From the NCBI GenBank assembly GCA_035995185.1, contig DASYKT010000011.1:186001-250000 (forward strand): a DNA stretch of 64,000 nucleotides. The letters are read 5' to 3'. The DNA comes from DASYKT01 sp035995185. GTDB taxonomy: Bacteria > Acidobacteriota > Blastocatellia > Pyrinomonadales > Pyrinomonadaceae. Made by a program: the position numbers and the translations under genes. Positions within the stretch are counted from its first letter, which is position 1, and the number at the start of each line of letters is the position of its first letter. The notes under the pieces were generated by a model. It worked only from the letters and a program-made list of their open reading frames with translations, was not told the DNA's origin and ran no database searches. This document shows, piece after piece, positions 52,569 to 62,196 of the stretch.

Positions 52569-54407
52569 TTACTGCTGATCGATCCGGTTTTTCAACTGGA
52601 ACCGCATCTGCGGGCGAATGCCGGTGAAAAAGTTCAACCCGGTAAGTCTTTCCACCTGGCGAACGTTGGTGCGGTAAATCTGCCACGAATTGGTTCTGAT
52701 GCCCTGCGTATTGGGCATGATCACCGCGATCACGCGGGTCGTTTTACCTACGCGGTCGGCATCGTTATCGCCATTCGGCATGACCACGATCACCTTCCAG
52801 GTAAAGGCCGGAACCACTACGTGGCCCGACGCCACTGTATTTGCCGCGCCGTTGGAACCGACACCGCCTTGCCCGGCGCCGCCGGCGTAGATATACAATT
52901 CGTTACCGGCGTTTACCAGCGTCCGGCCATAACTTTCCAACTCTTCCCACGGGCCCTGATTGTTATCAGGCGCCTGCGGCATCATATTGGTCATTACGAA
53001 CGTCGCTGAATTGTCCGGTATGCTCGACGTCCGATCGCCGGAGGGGCAATGGTGGCCGCGATCGAAACCCGAGCCTGAATAATCGGTATTCAACACCTGG
53101 TACCAACCGGCCGGCAGTGTAGTGTCCGGGCGGAAATCGTCCTGCCGCGGCGTACTGCCAAGCCAGGTCGTATCCAGATGCCAGGCCACCCAATTCGGAA
53201 TGCCGCGGTCGCGATGATAAGACATCACGAACTGGCTCTTGGAAAGCAGGTAATTGGTCGGATTGTTTATGTCGGTGGTGGCGCCGCTCGGATTACCCAT
53301 CACCAGGTGCTGTGCCGGATCGACCGGTGCATCGACGCCCAGTGGTATCGAGGTCACAGCGCTGCGCTTCTGCGCGTCGGTGATCAGAGAGGGAAGGTTG
53401 TAACTGCCTCCCAGCGTGCCCATCGGAACGGTATAGCTAAGCGAGAAAATATTATCGCCGGCCATAACGTCGCCGTTCGATCCGTTATCGAAGAAAGCTT
53501 GTGCGGCCGAACCGCCGACCGATGAAAGGTCTGTCGTAACAGCGATCCCCGTGCTCGGCGGGGTATTGGCCGGCGTGACGTGAACGGTAAGCAGCGAAGC
53601 ATTGCCCGGCGCTACCACGCTCGGACTTGCCGAACCGCTGCCGCCAAGATTTACCATGCCGCCGCCCGTGCCGGTAACGCTGATGTCGTCAATGCCGATC
53701 ATCGCGTCGCTGCCGATAACGTTGCAGGTAAGTATGCGCAGCTGTACGAGCGGATGATTTTCAACCGCCGCGGGCAGATTAACGCTGACCGGGGTGACCA
53801 GGGTGGAACTGCTGTCGTTTGAAGCATCGGCCACGAACCCCGCCGGAATATTCGTGTAGTTTCCGGTATTGCCGATACGGTACTGCAGCGCAAAAGGCTG
53901 AGTGGCTACATCGGTATCATCCAGGTCGCGCAGGTTATATGAAATATGAAGCGCCGTCGTTCCGCTCGTGTTGATGCTGATAACGATATGCGGAATATCG
54001 GCAGTGGCGGAACCCTGCATCGCAATGACCGGGTTGGCCAGGTTATCGAATTCGTAAATGCCGCCGCTGACCGCCGTGGTCGGCGTGGTCGGCGCACCGG
54101 CCTGGTCGTTCGAATTGGGATTTACCTGGACGGGAGAAGTCGATCCGTCAACCACCACGGTTTGCGGGTCGACCCCGATGGTCGTGTTCACATCGTCGCC
54201 GCGATAGCCGATTATCCCCGGAACGCCGCTCCAATCGTTAAGAACGGTGATCTGCGAAGTGGTGCTCCAATTGTTACTAAACGGGATCGCCTGGGCCACG
54301 GTATCGGCGTGCGCCACCGGCATTGTTCCGAGATAAAAACTCTGGGAAAACAAAACCGAAAAAAAGACAAAAATAAACGCAATTTTTCTGGAATACTTTT
54401 TAAACAT
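52569..54407 (-). CDS. Secreted DNA/RNA non-specific endonuclease
   Basis: 612 residues with a signal peptide (KIAFIFVFFSVLFSQSFYLG). The C-terminal part is an endonuclease of the NUC1/EndoG type: DRGHHCPSGDRTSS (catalytic His in DRGH, about residue 448-453) and the metal-binding N in NMMPQAPDNNQGPWEELE. The N-terminal 370 residues are beta-rich, with repeats of the NGDVMAGDNIFSLSYTVP kind that suggest one or more sandwich domains. It would degrade extracellular nucleic acids for nutrition or competition. Confidence 0.88.
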   Translation of the reverse strand: MFKKYSRKIAFIFVFFSVLFSQSFYLGTMPVAHADTVAQAIPFSNNWSTTSQITVLNDWSGVPGIIGYRGDDVNTTIGVDPQTVVVDGSTSPVQVNPNSNDQAGAPTTPTTAVSGGIYEFDNLANPVIAMQGSATADIPHIVISINTSGTTALHISYNLRDLDDTDVATQPFALQYRIGNTGNYTNIPAGFVADASNDSSSTLVTPVSVNLPAAVENHPLVQLRILTCNVIGSDAMIGIDDISVTGTGGGMVNLGGSGSASPSVVAPGNASLLTVHVTPANTPPSTGIAVTTDLSSVGGSAAQAFFDNGSNGDVMAGDNIFSLSYTVPMGTLGGSYNLPSLITDAQKRSAVTSIPLGVDAPVDPAQHLVMGNPSGATTDINNPTNYLLSKSQFVMSYHRDRGIPNWVAWHLDTTWLGSTPRQDDFRPDTTLPAGWYQVLNTDYSGSGFDRGHHCPSGDRTSSIPDNSATFVMTNMMPQAPDNNQGPWEELESYGRTLVNAGNELYIYAGGAGQGGVGSNGAANTVASGHVVVPAFTWKVIVVMPNGDNDADRVGKTTRVIAVIMPNTQGIRTNSWQIYRTNVRQVERLTGLNFFTGIRPQMRFQLKNRIDQQ

Positions 54408-54688
54408 AACTCAATTCCTTACCGCTAAATGTTTCGAATAATAGCCAAGATCAAGTAACTAAGGTTAATACCGGCTGCTACCGGCTGCGACGGTCGTATC
54501 AATAAAAAGAACCTGGGAGGTGAGACATTTTCCACACTGTAATTCACGAAAAAAACGGGATTTTTTCGAAAAAATGCTCAACAAAAAACACAGCAGTGAT
54601 GTAGAAACGTGTCAGTGACCCTATTTTTTAACACATTTCAGCCAATTAAGGTAACCAAAAAAGCCAAAAATTCACATTTTCGTCACTT
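54408..54688. other. Gene-free gap upstream of the nuclease gene
   Basis: A 281-bp AT-rich stretch with two copies of TACCGGCTGC (about 54470-54490) and no open frame that I would support. It should contain the nuclease promoter; no clear -35/-10 pair was found. Confidence 0.5.
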
Positions 54689-57600
54689 TTAAGGCACATA
54701 GATCGACGGAATCGCGGAATCGCCCGTGTTGCCGAATTGGCTTATGCTAAACGTTCCGCTCACCGTGCTGATGTAATACCACAAATTTGTGCCCGGCCGG
54801 AAAACCGCGATATCGCGTTTGCCGTCACCGTCAAAGTCGCCCTGCAGCGGCCTGTCGCCGTTTAATCCGAACTGGGCGGCGGCAAACCCTCCAGTCGTCT
54901 GGAACAGGTACCAGGTGCCTTCCGAGGGCCTGAAGACACAAAAGTCCGCCTTGCCGTCGCCGTCAAAATCACCGGCCACCGGTTTGTCGCCGTCGAGCCC
55001 GAAGGGAACGATGTTAAAGCCATTGTCGCTGCTGCGGAAAACGTACCAGGCGCCGTTTGATGGCCGCCAGACCGCAATGTCGTCCTTTGCGTCGCCATCG
55101 TAATCTTCCGGGACCGGGACATCGCCGTTCAGGCCGAATTGAAATACCGCTATCTGTCCGTCGCTGCTGCGGAAAACGTACCAGACGCCGGTCGAAGGCC
55201 GGAACACCGCAATGTCCGCCTTGCCGTCACCGTCGTAATCCGCGGGAGCAAGCTTGTCTCCCGGCAGGCCGAAGGTCGCGATCACTATGTTGTTGTCCGA
55301 ACTTTGCAGAATGAACCAGGCATTAAGAGAGGGGCGAAACACCGCGATGTCGGCCTTACCGTCGCCATCGTAATCGGCGTTGGCCGCGAGGTCGCCCACC
55401 GAACCCCACGAAGCCGTTCTTACCGTGCCGGTCAGGCTTGCGTAATATTCAAAATCGGCGTTGGCCTGGTTGTCGCTGGGATGAAAGACCGAAAAGTCCG
55501 TCTTGCGGTCGCCGTCAAAATCAAACGGCGCGGCGCCCGAAGGAACGAGCGAGCATGAGCAGCTAACGCCGTCCTGCACCTCGACATTGTCGATCCACCA
55601 ACCGGTTCTGCGGCCGCCGATATCGGTTGCCAGTCGCCAGCGAAACTGCACGTCCTGCCCGGCGGCAGACGGCGGGACCCGCACCTGCGAATTTATCCAG
55701 ACCGGTTCGCTATCGATACCGCTCTTGCTCGCAAAGGACAGCCTGCCCTCGAGCGGATTCGAAAAACCGATGGCGATCGGCCCGTCATAATCACCCGCCG
55801 TAAATAAACCGCCGGCGGCCATGATGTCCTGAAAATTACCGCTGCCGATCTTGATCTCAAGTACGCCGCCGTCGTAGAGCAAGTTTCTCAGGAAGGTAGA
55901 TTCAAGATCGTATTTATTTCGGAAATTCAAGATCGCGTTCGCGCCGGTAATATGCACGGTCGGCGAGACGAGTTCATTGATCCCCGGATGCACCGGTTCG
56001 GGTGAAAACGCGGCGTAATCGTTTTGATTCGGTTCGATCAAAACTTTTTGCCACAGCTCGGCTTCGCCGGTGATCGACGTCGTCCAGCCCGTGGGGAAAT
56101 TGGGGTCGGACCCGGCAAAAGGTTCCTGCAAAATAAAATGAGGCGCGCCGGTCTTTTTGATCAACCCAACAGCAAATGAACTGCTTGCGCCGTCCGATAT
56201 CTGGAAGGACAAGGTAATGCTGCCGCCGCAAGATAAATTCGGCGAAGCGGTAAAAGTGAATGAGCGGGTCACGAAACTTCCGCCTACCGGAAGATTTCCG
56301 TAGACCTGCGCGGCGCTCGGGTTAGTCACACCGCCCGTGGCCTGCAGGGTGACGGTGACATTATTGATATCGACCGCGCCCGTGTTTCTTAAGGGCAGGG
56401 AAATAGTGACCGTTTCACCCGGTTCGATGGACTGGTTAACGCCGCAGCTTTCGGCCGTCAAACCGGTCGAGCCGGCGTCGATAACCGCCCGCGGCTGGAG
56501 CACGAAGTTTTGCGTCAACGCTGCACCGTTAGTTAAATTCAACTGGACCGTTTGAGAAAAATATCCATGCGCGGTGACCTGAACGTTGATCGTTCCCGGT
56601 AAGAGCAGCGCGCTGTAATTTCCCGGCGCTCCGGTCTGCCGCGAATAGGCGGAATTAAAAGTTAACACGGCATCCGCTATCGGCTGGCCGGTCACGGAAT
56701 TTGTGACTTGTCCCTGAATGATTCCGCGCGGCGCGGCGGTGCATTCCGGAAATTTGAATTTCCCGATGCGCGTTTTCCAGCCGAACGGGCTCTGGTCCTG
56801 GCTCTCCTGCGAAAAATATTGGCCGTTGTACCAGAAAGTGCAATCGTCAGTGGGGTCGACCGTCATATTCGTGTAATCGCCCCAGCGAAAACCGAAAGCG
56901 GTTTGCACGCCCGTGCCTTCGATCAGCGCGGTTTCGCCGCGCAGGGTTCCCGGCGGATCGGTCGCTAATCTTCCGCTGTAAAAGATCGCCGGTTTTCGCA
57001 GCACGTCGCCGGTGTTGTAACCGACGGCGATATCGCCCTGGTGGTCTTGCGCGGCGCTGCCGATCCAGTGGTTTTGACCCGGCACGCCGATGGTCGAATC
57101 GACCCCCACGGTAAAAGGCGAAGCGGGCGACGTCCGGCTTAGTTCATAGAGACGCACTCCCGCGTGATATTGCTGATCGACCGGGGTCAGGCGCACGGTT
57201 TGATTTACCACCAAAGATTCGCGGCTGCCGAAATTTCGATAGGCAAGCCGGTACATCAAACGGTCGGAATTTGCGTCGAGATAATCGCCTGGTGACGGCT
57301 GCACGATATCTGTCCTGCCTGCAACGCTGGTCGGGTCAAAAGGCGTGACGGGGATCGGGCCCCCTGGAAGTTCCGAAAAGGTCGAAGCAAAAACATCGCT
57401 GAAATTCGGTTTTAATTCAAAGATGCGCAGCGCATCCTGCGCCTGGCCGTACTCCGTCGCCGTAAAGCTCATGAACAGGCCCGAAACATTTGCCGGGGGC
57501 GGCGTCAGCCCATCCATATCCGCCGGGAGAAGATTTCCTAGCCGGCTGACTCCTACCGCGGAAGGAATATCGAAATAGATAAAGCTCGCGGTCGGATCGC

Positions 57601-58444
57601 CGCGTAGAAGTTTGTCGCGGTCAAAGGCGAATGCGCCCGTGCCGGCAAAGTCGCTGCCCAGGAATTGCTCGGTCGACATGTAGTAAGCGTTATGCCAGAC
57701 ACCGAATTTCGAAACGTCGTTCTGTTTGAAATTGGGCATGACAAATTCATAGACGTAATAGCTGCCCAGCGGGTCGCCGGTCTTGGAAACCGCCACCATC
57801 TGGCGAAAAGGCGGCGTGAGATTGCAATACTGCGACATCAGCCAGCGGTCGGCCAGCGGGTCATATAAAATTGTCGGCTCGCCATCATCCCGCACTGAGC
57901 AGCCGGTTCCCAGCACAGAAAAAAGACTGCTCATTTTTAGCGGCGGAGACAGCGCATTGCCGCTTTTGTCGAACACGCGAAACAGGATGTTCATCGACTG
58001 GACGTAATTATTCGGGCCGACGTCGCCGTTGGTGTCCGGCGGCAGAACGAGAATGCCGTGATTGAGGCCGTTGTCGATGTTGTTCATTCCATCGAAAGAC
58101 AGGCTCGGGGTCGGCATCGGATCGGCCAGAAAACGCGCCATTGCGCCATCGACGTCGTGAACGGCGCCGGGAACTTCCCAGTCGGGCACCGGTTTTTCTG
58201 CCTCGGCGCGGACCTGTTTGGGATCGAATTTTTGGGCCTGAGAGCGGGCGGCGAGCTCGCTTAACGGGGCTGTCTCGGCAAACTTAACTGCCTGCGCGCT
58301 CTGCGGTTTGAGGGAAGCGAAAAATTCCTTCGCACCGGCTGAAGAGGCCGAAGCCGACACCAAAGCGCCATCCTGCCGCGAAAGCAAACTGATAAACAAC
58401 ACCAGTGCCAGCACCGGCACGGAAAACAACAACACTCTGCGCAT
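54689..58444 (-). CDS. Large secreted FG-GAP repeat protein
   Basis: 1251 residues with a signal peptide (RVLLFSVPVLALVLFISLLS). Residues about 120-590 form a large domain of unknown name (LPPDTNGDVGPNNYVQSMNI). Next come a carboxypeptidase-regulatory-like domain near 592-680 (GIIQGQVTNSVTGQPIADAV) and a sandwich region (LPLRNTGAVDINNVTV). The C-terminal 240 residues hold six FG-GAP/VCBS-type repeats with calcium-binding DxDxDxxxD cores, such as DYDGDGKADIAVFRPS. Surface display or adhesion is likely. No anchor was recognised. Confidence 0.88.
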   Translation of the reverse strand: MRRVLLFSVPVLALVLFISLLSRQDGALVSASASSAGAKEFFASLKPQSAQAVKFAETAPLSELAARSQAQKFDPKQVRAEAEKPVPDWEVPGAVHDVDGAMARFLADPMPTPSLSFDGMNNIDNGLNHGILVLPPDTNGDVGPNNYVQSMNILFRVFDKSGNALSPPLKMSSLFSVLGTGCSVRDDGEPTILYDPLADRWLMSQYCNLTPPFRQMVAVSKTGDPLGSYYVYEFVMPNFKQNDVSKFGVWHNAYYMSTEQFLGSDFAGTGAFAFDRDKLLRGDPTASFIYFDIPSAVGVSRLGNLLPADMDGLTPPPANVSGLFMSFTATEYGQAQDALRIFELKPNFSDVFASTFSELPGGPIPVTPFDPTSVAGRTDIVQPSPGDYLDANSDRLMYRLAYRNFGSRESLVVNQTVRLTPVDQQYHAGVRLYELSRTSPASPFTVGVDSTIGVPGQNHWIGSAAQDHQGDIAVGYNTGDVLRKPAIFYSGRLATDPPGTLRGETALIEGTGVQTAFGFRWGDYTNMTVDPTDDCTFWYNGQYFSQESQDQSPFGWKTRIGKFKFPECTAAPRGIIQGQVTNSVTGQPIADAVLTFNSAYSRQTGAPGNYSALLLPGTINVQVTAHGYFSQTVQLNLTNGAALTQNFVLQPRAVIDAGSTGLTAESCGVNQSIEPGETVTISLPLRNTGAVDINNVTVTLQATGGVTNPSAAQVYGNLPVGGSFVTRSFTFTASPNLSCGGSITLSFQISDGASSSFAVGLIKKTGAPHFILQEPFAGSDPNFPTGWTTSITGEAELWQKVLIEPNQNDYAAFSPEPVHPGINELVSPTVHITGANAILNFRNKYDLESTFLRNLLYDGGVLEIKIGSGNFQDIMAAGGLFTAGDYDGPIAIGFSNPLEGRLSFASKSGIDSEPVWINSQVRVPPSAAGQDVQFRWRLATDIGGRRTGWWIDNVEVQDGVSCSCSLVPSGAAPFDFDGDRKTDFSVFHPSDNQANADFEYYASLTGTVRTASWGSVGDLAANADYDGDGKADIAVFRPSLNAWFILQSSDNNIVIATFGLPGDKLAPADYDGDGKADIAVFRPSTGVWYVFRSSDGQIAVFQFGLNGDVPVPEDYDGDAKDDIAVWRPSNGAWYVFRSSDNGFNIVPFGLDGDKPVAGDFDGDGKADFCVFRPSEGTWYLFQTTGGFAAAQFGLNGDRPLQGDFDGDGKRDIAVFRPGTNLWYYISTVSGTFSISQFGNTGDSAIPSIYVP

Positions 58445-58552
58445 CGAAAAATACCCCCGCTGTAAAGAAGCTGTAAGAAATTGCTCTAATAATACAATAA
58501 AACCCTTGAAATGCGATGGCCTTGCTTCTATAGTCGGTGAGAATTTTTCTGT

Positions 58553-58689
58553 AAATTGCCACTAGCTTTAGCTAGTGGATAAGGAAGGCAATGTGAATCA
58601 GGGCTTTAGCCCAACTTATGCCGGAATTTGGCTAAAGCCAACTGCGCAGATAGAGCCCGAAAACCACTAGCTAAAGCTAGTGGCAATTT
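58553..58689. repeat. 26-bp perfect inverted repeat with palindromic arms
   Basis: Arms 58553-58578 and 58664-58689 are exact reverse complements (AAATTGCCACTAGCTTTAGC...). Each arm is itself a palindrome (CCACTAGCTTTAGCTAGTGG). Between them is another inverted pair (GGGCTTTAGCCC, TTGGCTAAAGCCAA). It lies between wecB and the FG-GAP gene. Confidence 0.85.
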
Positions 58690-58704
58690 ATGACAGGAAC
58701 CGCT

Positions 58705-59802
58705 CTAAGCTCCTATCAGCGCATCACAGATCCGGCCGGCGGTTTTTCCGTCCCAGAGCGGAGGTATCCGGGCAGAATTATTCGCAGGGGCTTTTTGCAG
58801 AATTTCAAACGCGGCTGTTTCGATCTTGTGTTTGTTTACGCCGACCAGCTGGTTGGTGCCCATTTCGATGGTGATCGGGCGCTCGGTATTTTCCCGCAGC
58901 GTCAGGCAGGGAATAGAAAGCACGGTCGTTTCTTCCTGCAGCCCGCCGCTGTCCGTCAGCACCAGGCGCGCGCCGCTGTAAAGCCTTAAGAAATCCAGGT
59001 AGCCGAGAGGCTCGATCAATTTCAAATTTGAATTTTCTATTTTTTCGGTGAAACCAAATTCGGCGATCTTTGCCTTGGTACGCGGGTGCGCGGGAAAGAT
59101 GACGGGAATTTCTTTGCTGATGTTCAAGAGGGCTTCAAGGATTCCGCTAAAGGTTTCCCGCTCGTCCACATTCGACGGACGGTGCAGCGTGACCACGGCG
59201 TATTCTTTTTCACTCAACCCCAGATCGTTTCGAACAGTGGAATCTTCGGCGCGGGTTAAATGATCGAGCAGTGAATCGATCATCACATTGCCGACAAAGC
59301 GAATTTTTTCGGGCGCGATGCCCTCGGCTTTTAAATTTTCGTCGCCGTCGGTCGAAGGTGTCAGCAGCAGATCGGAAATGCTATCGGTCAAAATACGGTT
59401 GATCTCTTCCGGCATCGAACGATCGCGCGAGCGAAGCCCCGCTTCGACGTGTGCGACCTTTACTCCGAGCTTGGCGCAGACCAGCGCGCAGGCGATGGTC
59501 GAATTCACGTCGCCTACTACCAGCACCCAATCCGGTTTGTGCTCGAGCACGACGGGTTCAAACTCGGTCATTATCTTTGCCGTTTGCACCGCGTGCGAAG
59601 CCGAGCCGACGCCGAGATAAACGTCCGGTTTCGGCAACCCCAGATCGTCAAAAAAAGAATCCGACATCGCCGCATCGTAATGCTGCCCGGTATGAACGAT
59701 CAGCGGTTCAAATTCACCGCTGCGCCGTTTCATCTCGGCATAAATAGGCGCGACCTTCATAAAATTAGGCCGCGCTCCGACGATGTTTAGGATTTTTAAC
59801 AT
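58705..59802 (-). CDS. wecB: UDP-N-acetylglucosamine 2-epimerase (non-hydrolysing)
   Basis: 365 residues, GT-B-like fold. Diagnostic blocks: GARPNFMKVAPIYAEM, VHTGQHYDAAMSDSFF, VVGDVNSTIACALVCAKLG, VAHVEAGLRSRDRSMPEEIN and DSGGLQEETTVLSIPCLTLR. It converts UDP-GlcNAc to UDP-ManNAc for surface polysaccharides. The nucleotide-sugar dehydrogenase at 60647 on the same strand would take the product to UDP-ManNAcA. One unrelated exported-protein gene lies between them. Confidence 0.94.
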   Translation of the reverse strand: MLKILNIVGARPNFMKVAPIYAEMKRRSGEFEPLIVHTGQHYDAAMSDSFFDDLGLPKPDVYLGVGSASHAVQTAKIMTEFEPVVLEHKPDWVLVVGDVNSTIACALVCAKLGVKVAHVEAGLRSRDRSMPEEINRILTDSISDLLLTPSTDGDENLKAEGIAPEKIRFVGNVMIDSLLDHLTRAEDSTVRNDLGLSEKEYAVVTLHRPSNVDERETFSGILEALLNISKEIPVIFPAHPRTKAKIAEFGFTEKIENSNLKLIEPLGYLDFLRLYSGARLVLTDSGGLQEETTVLSIPCLTLRENTERPITIEMGTNQLVGVNKHKIETAAFEILQKAPANNSARIPPLWDGKTAGRICDALIGA

Positions 59803-59807
59803 GTGAT

Positions 59808-59829
59808 GTAGCGCCGGCGTCTCGCCGGC
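59808..59829. repeat. 22-bp palindromic repeat, copy 1 (inverted copy at 60622-60643)
   Basis: GTAGCGCCGGCGTCTCGCCG (then GC) at 59808-59829 is present as an exact reverse complement at 60622-60643. Each contains the hairpin GCCGGCG-TCT-CGCCGGC. A related unit GAAGGCGTCTCGCCTTC follows at 59837-59853. The two copies flank the gene at 59994-60509; a diverged relative is at 32425. Confidence 0.8.
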
Positions 59830-59993
59830 AGTCGTGAAGGCGTCTCGCCTTCACATTTCAGAAACTACGAGCGAACGCTCGCGGAAGGCGCAGAAACCAT
59901 CCATTTATGATACGGTTTCGTCATAAACCTCCTTATAGTTTAGAGTTTAACCAAATCGTGGAGGTTGTCACTACGAAGTGCGAGTGTATCCAT

Positions 59994-60509
59994 TTATTGA
60001 ACAGAGGCTGCCTTTAATACCTTAAACGACTCCAGAGTTTTTATAGCGTACTCGTCATTTGGACCGGCCGTCCACATCACCGTAACGCCATAAAAGCGAT
60101 CCTCAACTTGGTAGTACCGATTTATGACGGTAAAACCGTCTTTTTCGCGGCTTTTTACTTCGAAGCCGGGATAGCCATCGAGGGTGATTTTATTTTTAGA
60201 TACGATTTCCGCCGCTTTTGGTAAGGCCCCGATGTAGTCATCCGCAGAAGTCGCGACAACGGCTTCGGCGTCTTCGGCTTTTTCGGTGACAAAATGCTTA
60301 AAGAGCACCGAAAACGTGGCCCTCTCATTCCTCCACCACAATTTCTTTGCATCACGGAGCGCCAACTGGGCGTTTTTTTCTTCAGTCGGGGCCTCCTGCA
60401 AATCAATCGAGAATCTGCCTTCGGATGAAACGAATGTCTTGTTTTGGGCACAGGCTTGTGTGAATAAAAGTGCAATGGTTAGTGAGAGTAGAACTGTTAA
60501 ACGGAGCAT
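59994..60509 (-). CDS. Exported hypothetical protein
   Basis: 171 residues. Signal peptide MLRLTVLLSLTIALLFTQACA; the LTQAC-like end could be a lipobox (cysteine 20), making it a possible lipoprotein. The mature domain starts FVSSEGRFSIDL, has KHFVTEKAEDAEAVV and ends VMWTAGPNDEYAIKTLESFK, a pattern found in small uncharacterised exported proteins. It sits between wecB and the dehydrogenase, bracketed by the 22-bp repeats. Role unknown. Confidence 0.65.
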   Translation of the reverse strand: MLRLTVLLSLTIALLFTQACAQNKTFVSSEGRFSIDLQEAPTEEKNAQLALRDAKKLWWRNERATFSVLFKHFVTEKAEDAEAVVATSADDYIGALPKAAEIVSKNKITLDGYPGFEVKSREKDGFTVINRYYQVEDRFYGVTVMWTAGPNDEYAIKTLESFKVLKAASVQ

Positions 60510-60646
60510 AAATTAATTAATGACCTTCATAAGATAAAACACCTATCTGATCAGAAGCATTTTACTTCCTCAGAACGTATCTTTCACCAATATTATCATA
60601 TAACTGATACATGAAATCCGTGCCGGCGAGACGCCGGCGCTACGTT

Positions 60647-62029
60647 TTAAAGCCGAACAATTTTGGCTTTGCTTTCGTCTCTTAATTCTTCGTTCAGCGC
60701 ATTTCTGGTATCGACGATGAGCGGTGCCAGCTGTGTGACCTTTTTATAATCCACGCCGCTGTGTTCGGTGCAGATAACCACGCAGTCGGAATTTTTGATC
60801 AGGTCGTCGGTGAGTTCCGAATTATAGAGCGCATCACCGGCGCCGATGGTGTAGGCGTGATCGAAAGTCACTTCTTTCACGAAGGGATCGTGATAGGTCA
60901 CTTCCGCTCCGCGCGAGCGCAGCAGGTCGATGATCGAAAGCGCCGGGCTTTCACGCATGTCGTCGATGTCTTTTTTATAAGCAACGCCGAGTATCAAAAC
61001 TTTCGAACCGTTGACCGCTTTTTTCTGTTCGTTAAGGGCGGTCGAGATCAGCTTGATGACGTAGTTCGGCATCCCGGAATTTACTTGTTCCGCGAGCGAG
61101 ATGAACTGTGAATCGAAACCGTGCTGGCGCGCTTTCCAGCTCAGGTAATGCGGGTCGAGCGGAATACAGTGGCCGCCGATGCCGGGACCGGGGTAAAAAG
61201 GCATAAAACCGAACGGCTTGGTCGCCGCCGCGCGCACCACTTCCCAGGTGTCGATGCCGAGCGCGTTGCAGAGCTTCGCCATCTCGTTGGCCATGCCGAT
61301 GTTGACCGCGCGAAAAGTATTTTCCCAGAGCTTGGCGGCTTCGGCCACGCGCGCCGAAGCGACCGGGTGAACATTGTCCACGATCTGCCCATAGAGCAGC
61401 GCCGCGATGTCGGTCGAATCTTTTGTCACGCCGCCGACCACTTTCGGAATATTGTGCGTTTGAAATTGCGGGTTGCCGGGATCGACGCGTTCGGGTGAAA
61501 AGGCGAGCAGAAAATCCTTGTCGAGCTCAAAGCCTTTTTCTTCGAACATCGGCTGCAGCACTTCATCGGTCGTGCCGGGATAGGTGGTCGATTCCAGGAT
61601 GATCAATTGCCCGGCCCGCAGGTGTTTCTGGATCTCTTCGCCGGCGGCCAGGATATATGACATGTCCGGATCTTTTGTCTTGCGCAGCGGCGTCGGCACG
61701 CAGATGATGATCACGTCGCAATTGCTGAGCTCGCTAAAGTCCATCGTGGCTTTGAGCGTCCCGGCGTCGACGCATTTTTTGACAGCCTCGGCCGGCACAT
61801 CGACGATATAAGAATTGCCGTTATTTATCTCTTCGATTTTCTTGTTGTCGACCTCAAAACCGATCCCGTGAAAGCCTTTTAAGGCAAATTCCACGATCAG
61901 CGGGAGCCCGACATAGCCCAACCCGATCACCCCGACAGAGGCGGTATGGTCGTTTATCTTCTGCGTAAGTTGTTCTTTTATCATCACTTTATTGGAGATA
62001 TGAGTACTATTTGAAATGATATCATGCAT
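60647..62029 (-). CDS. Nucleotide-sugar dehydrogenase, UDP-GlcNAc/ManNAc type
   Basis: 460 residues, or 445 from the ATG at 61984; neither start has a clear Shine-Dalgarno, and the shorter one begins closer to the Rossmann fold. NAD motif GVIGLGYVGLPLIVEFA; the catalytic cysteine lies in GPGIGGHCIPLDPHYLSWKA; LAFSPERVDPGN is typical of the WbpA/WecC group. It performs the two-step NAD-dependent oxidation of a UDP-HexNAc to the uronic acid. With wecB this suggests ManNAcA synthesis for a polysaccharide. Confidence 0.9.
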   Translation of the reverse strand: MHDIISNSTHISNKVMIKEQLTQKINDHTASVGVIGLGYVGLPLIVEFALKGFHGIGFEVDNKKIEEINNGNSYIVDVPAEAVKKCVDAGTLKATMDFSELSNCDVIIICVPTPLRKTKDPDMSYILAAGEEIQKHLRAGQLIILESTTYPGTTDEVLQPMFEEKGFELDKDFLLAFSPERVDPGNPQFQTHNIPKVVGGVTKDSTDIAALLYGQIVDNVHPVASARVAEAAKLWENTFRAVNIGMANEMAKLCNALGIDTWEVVRAAATKPFGFMPFYPGPGIGGHCIPLDPHYLSWKARQHGFDSQFISLAEQVNSGMPNYVIKLISTALNEQKKAVNGSKVLILGVAYKKDIDDMRESPALSIIDLLRSRGAEVTYHDPFVKEVTFDHAYTIGAGDALYNSELTDDLIKNSDCVVICTEHSGVDYKKVTQLAPLIVDTRNALNEELRDESKAKIVRL

Positions 62030-62120
62030 ATTTAAAGAAATTTAACCTGCTTTCACCGGCTTTAAAACTACCAAAGATAAAAAAACTGTCAAGACAGGCA
62101 AATTTCCAGAACGAAAAGCT

Positions 62121-62191
62121 TTAGCCACGAATTTCACTAATAACACGAATAATTAATATTAATTCGTGTTATTAGTGAAATTCGTGGCTAA
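62121..62191. repeat. 30-bp perfect inverted repeat
   Basis: TTAGCCACGAATTTCACTAA... (62121-62150) and its exact reverse complement (62162-62191) around an 11-bp AT core. It fills the gap between the TspO-like gene and the dehydrogenase. The CCACGAA motif links it loosely to the repeats at 10975, 42018 and 45454. Confidence 0.9.
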
Positions 62192-62196
62192 GCTTC

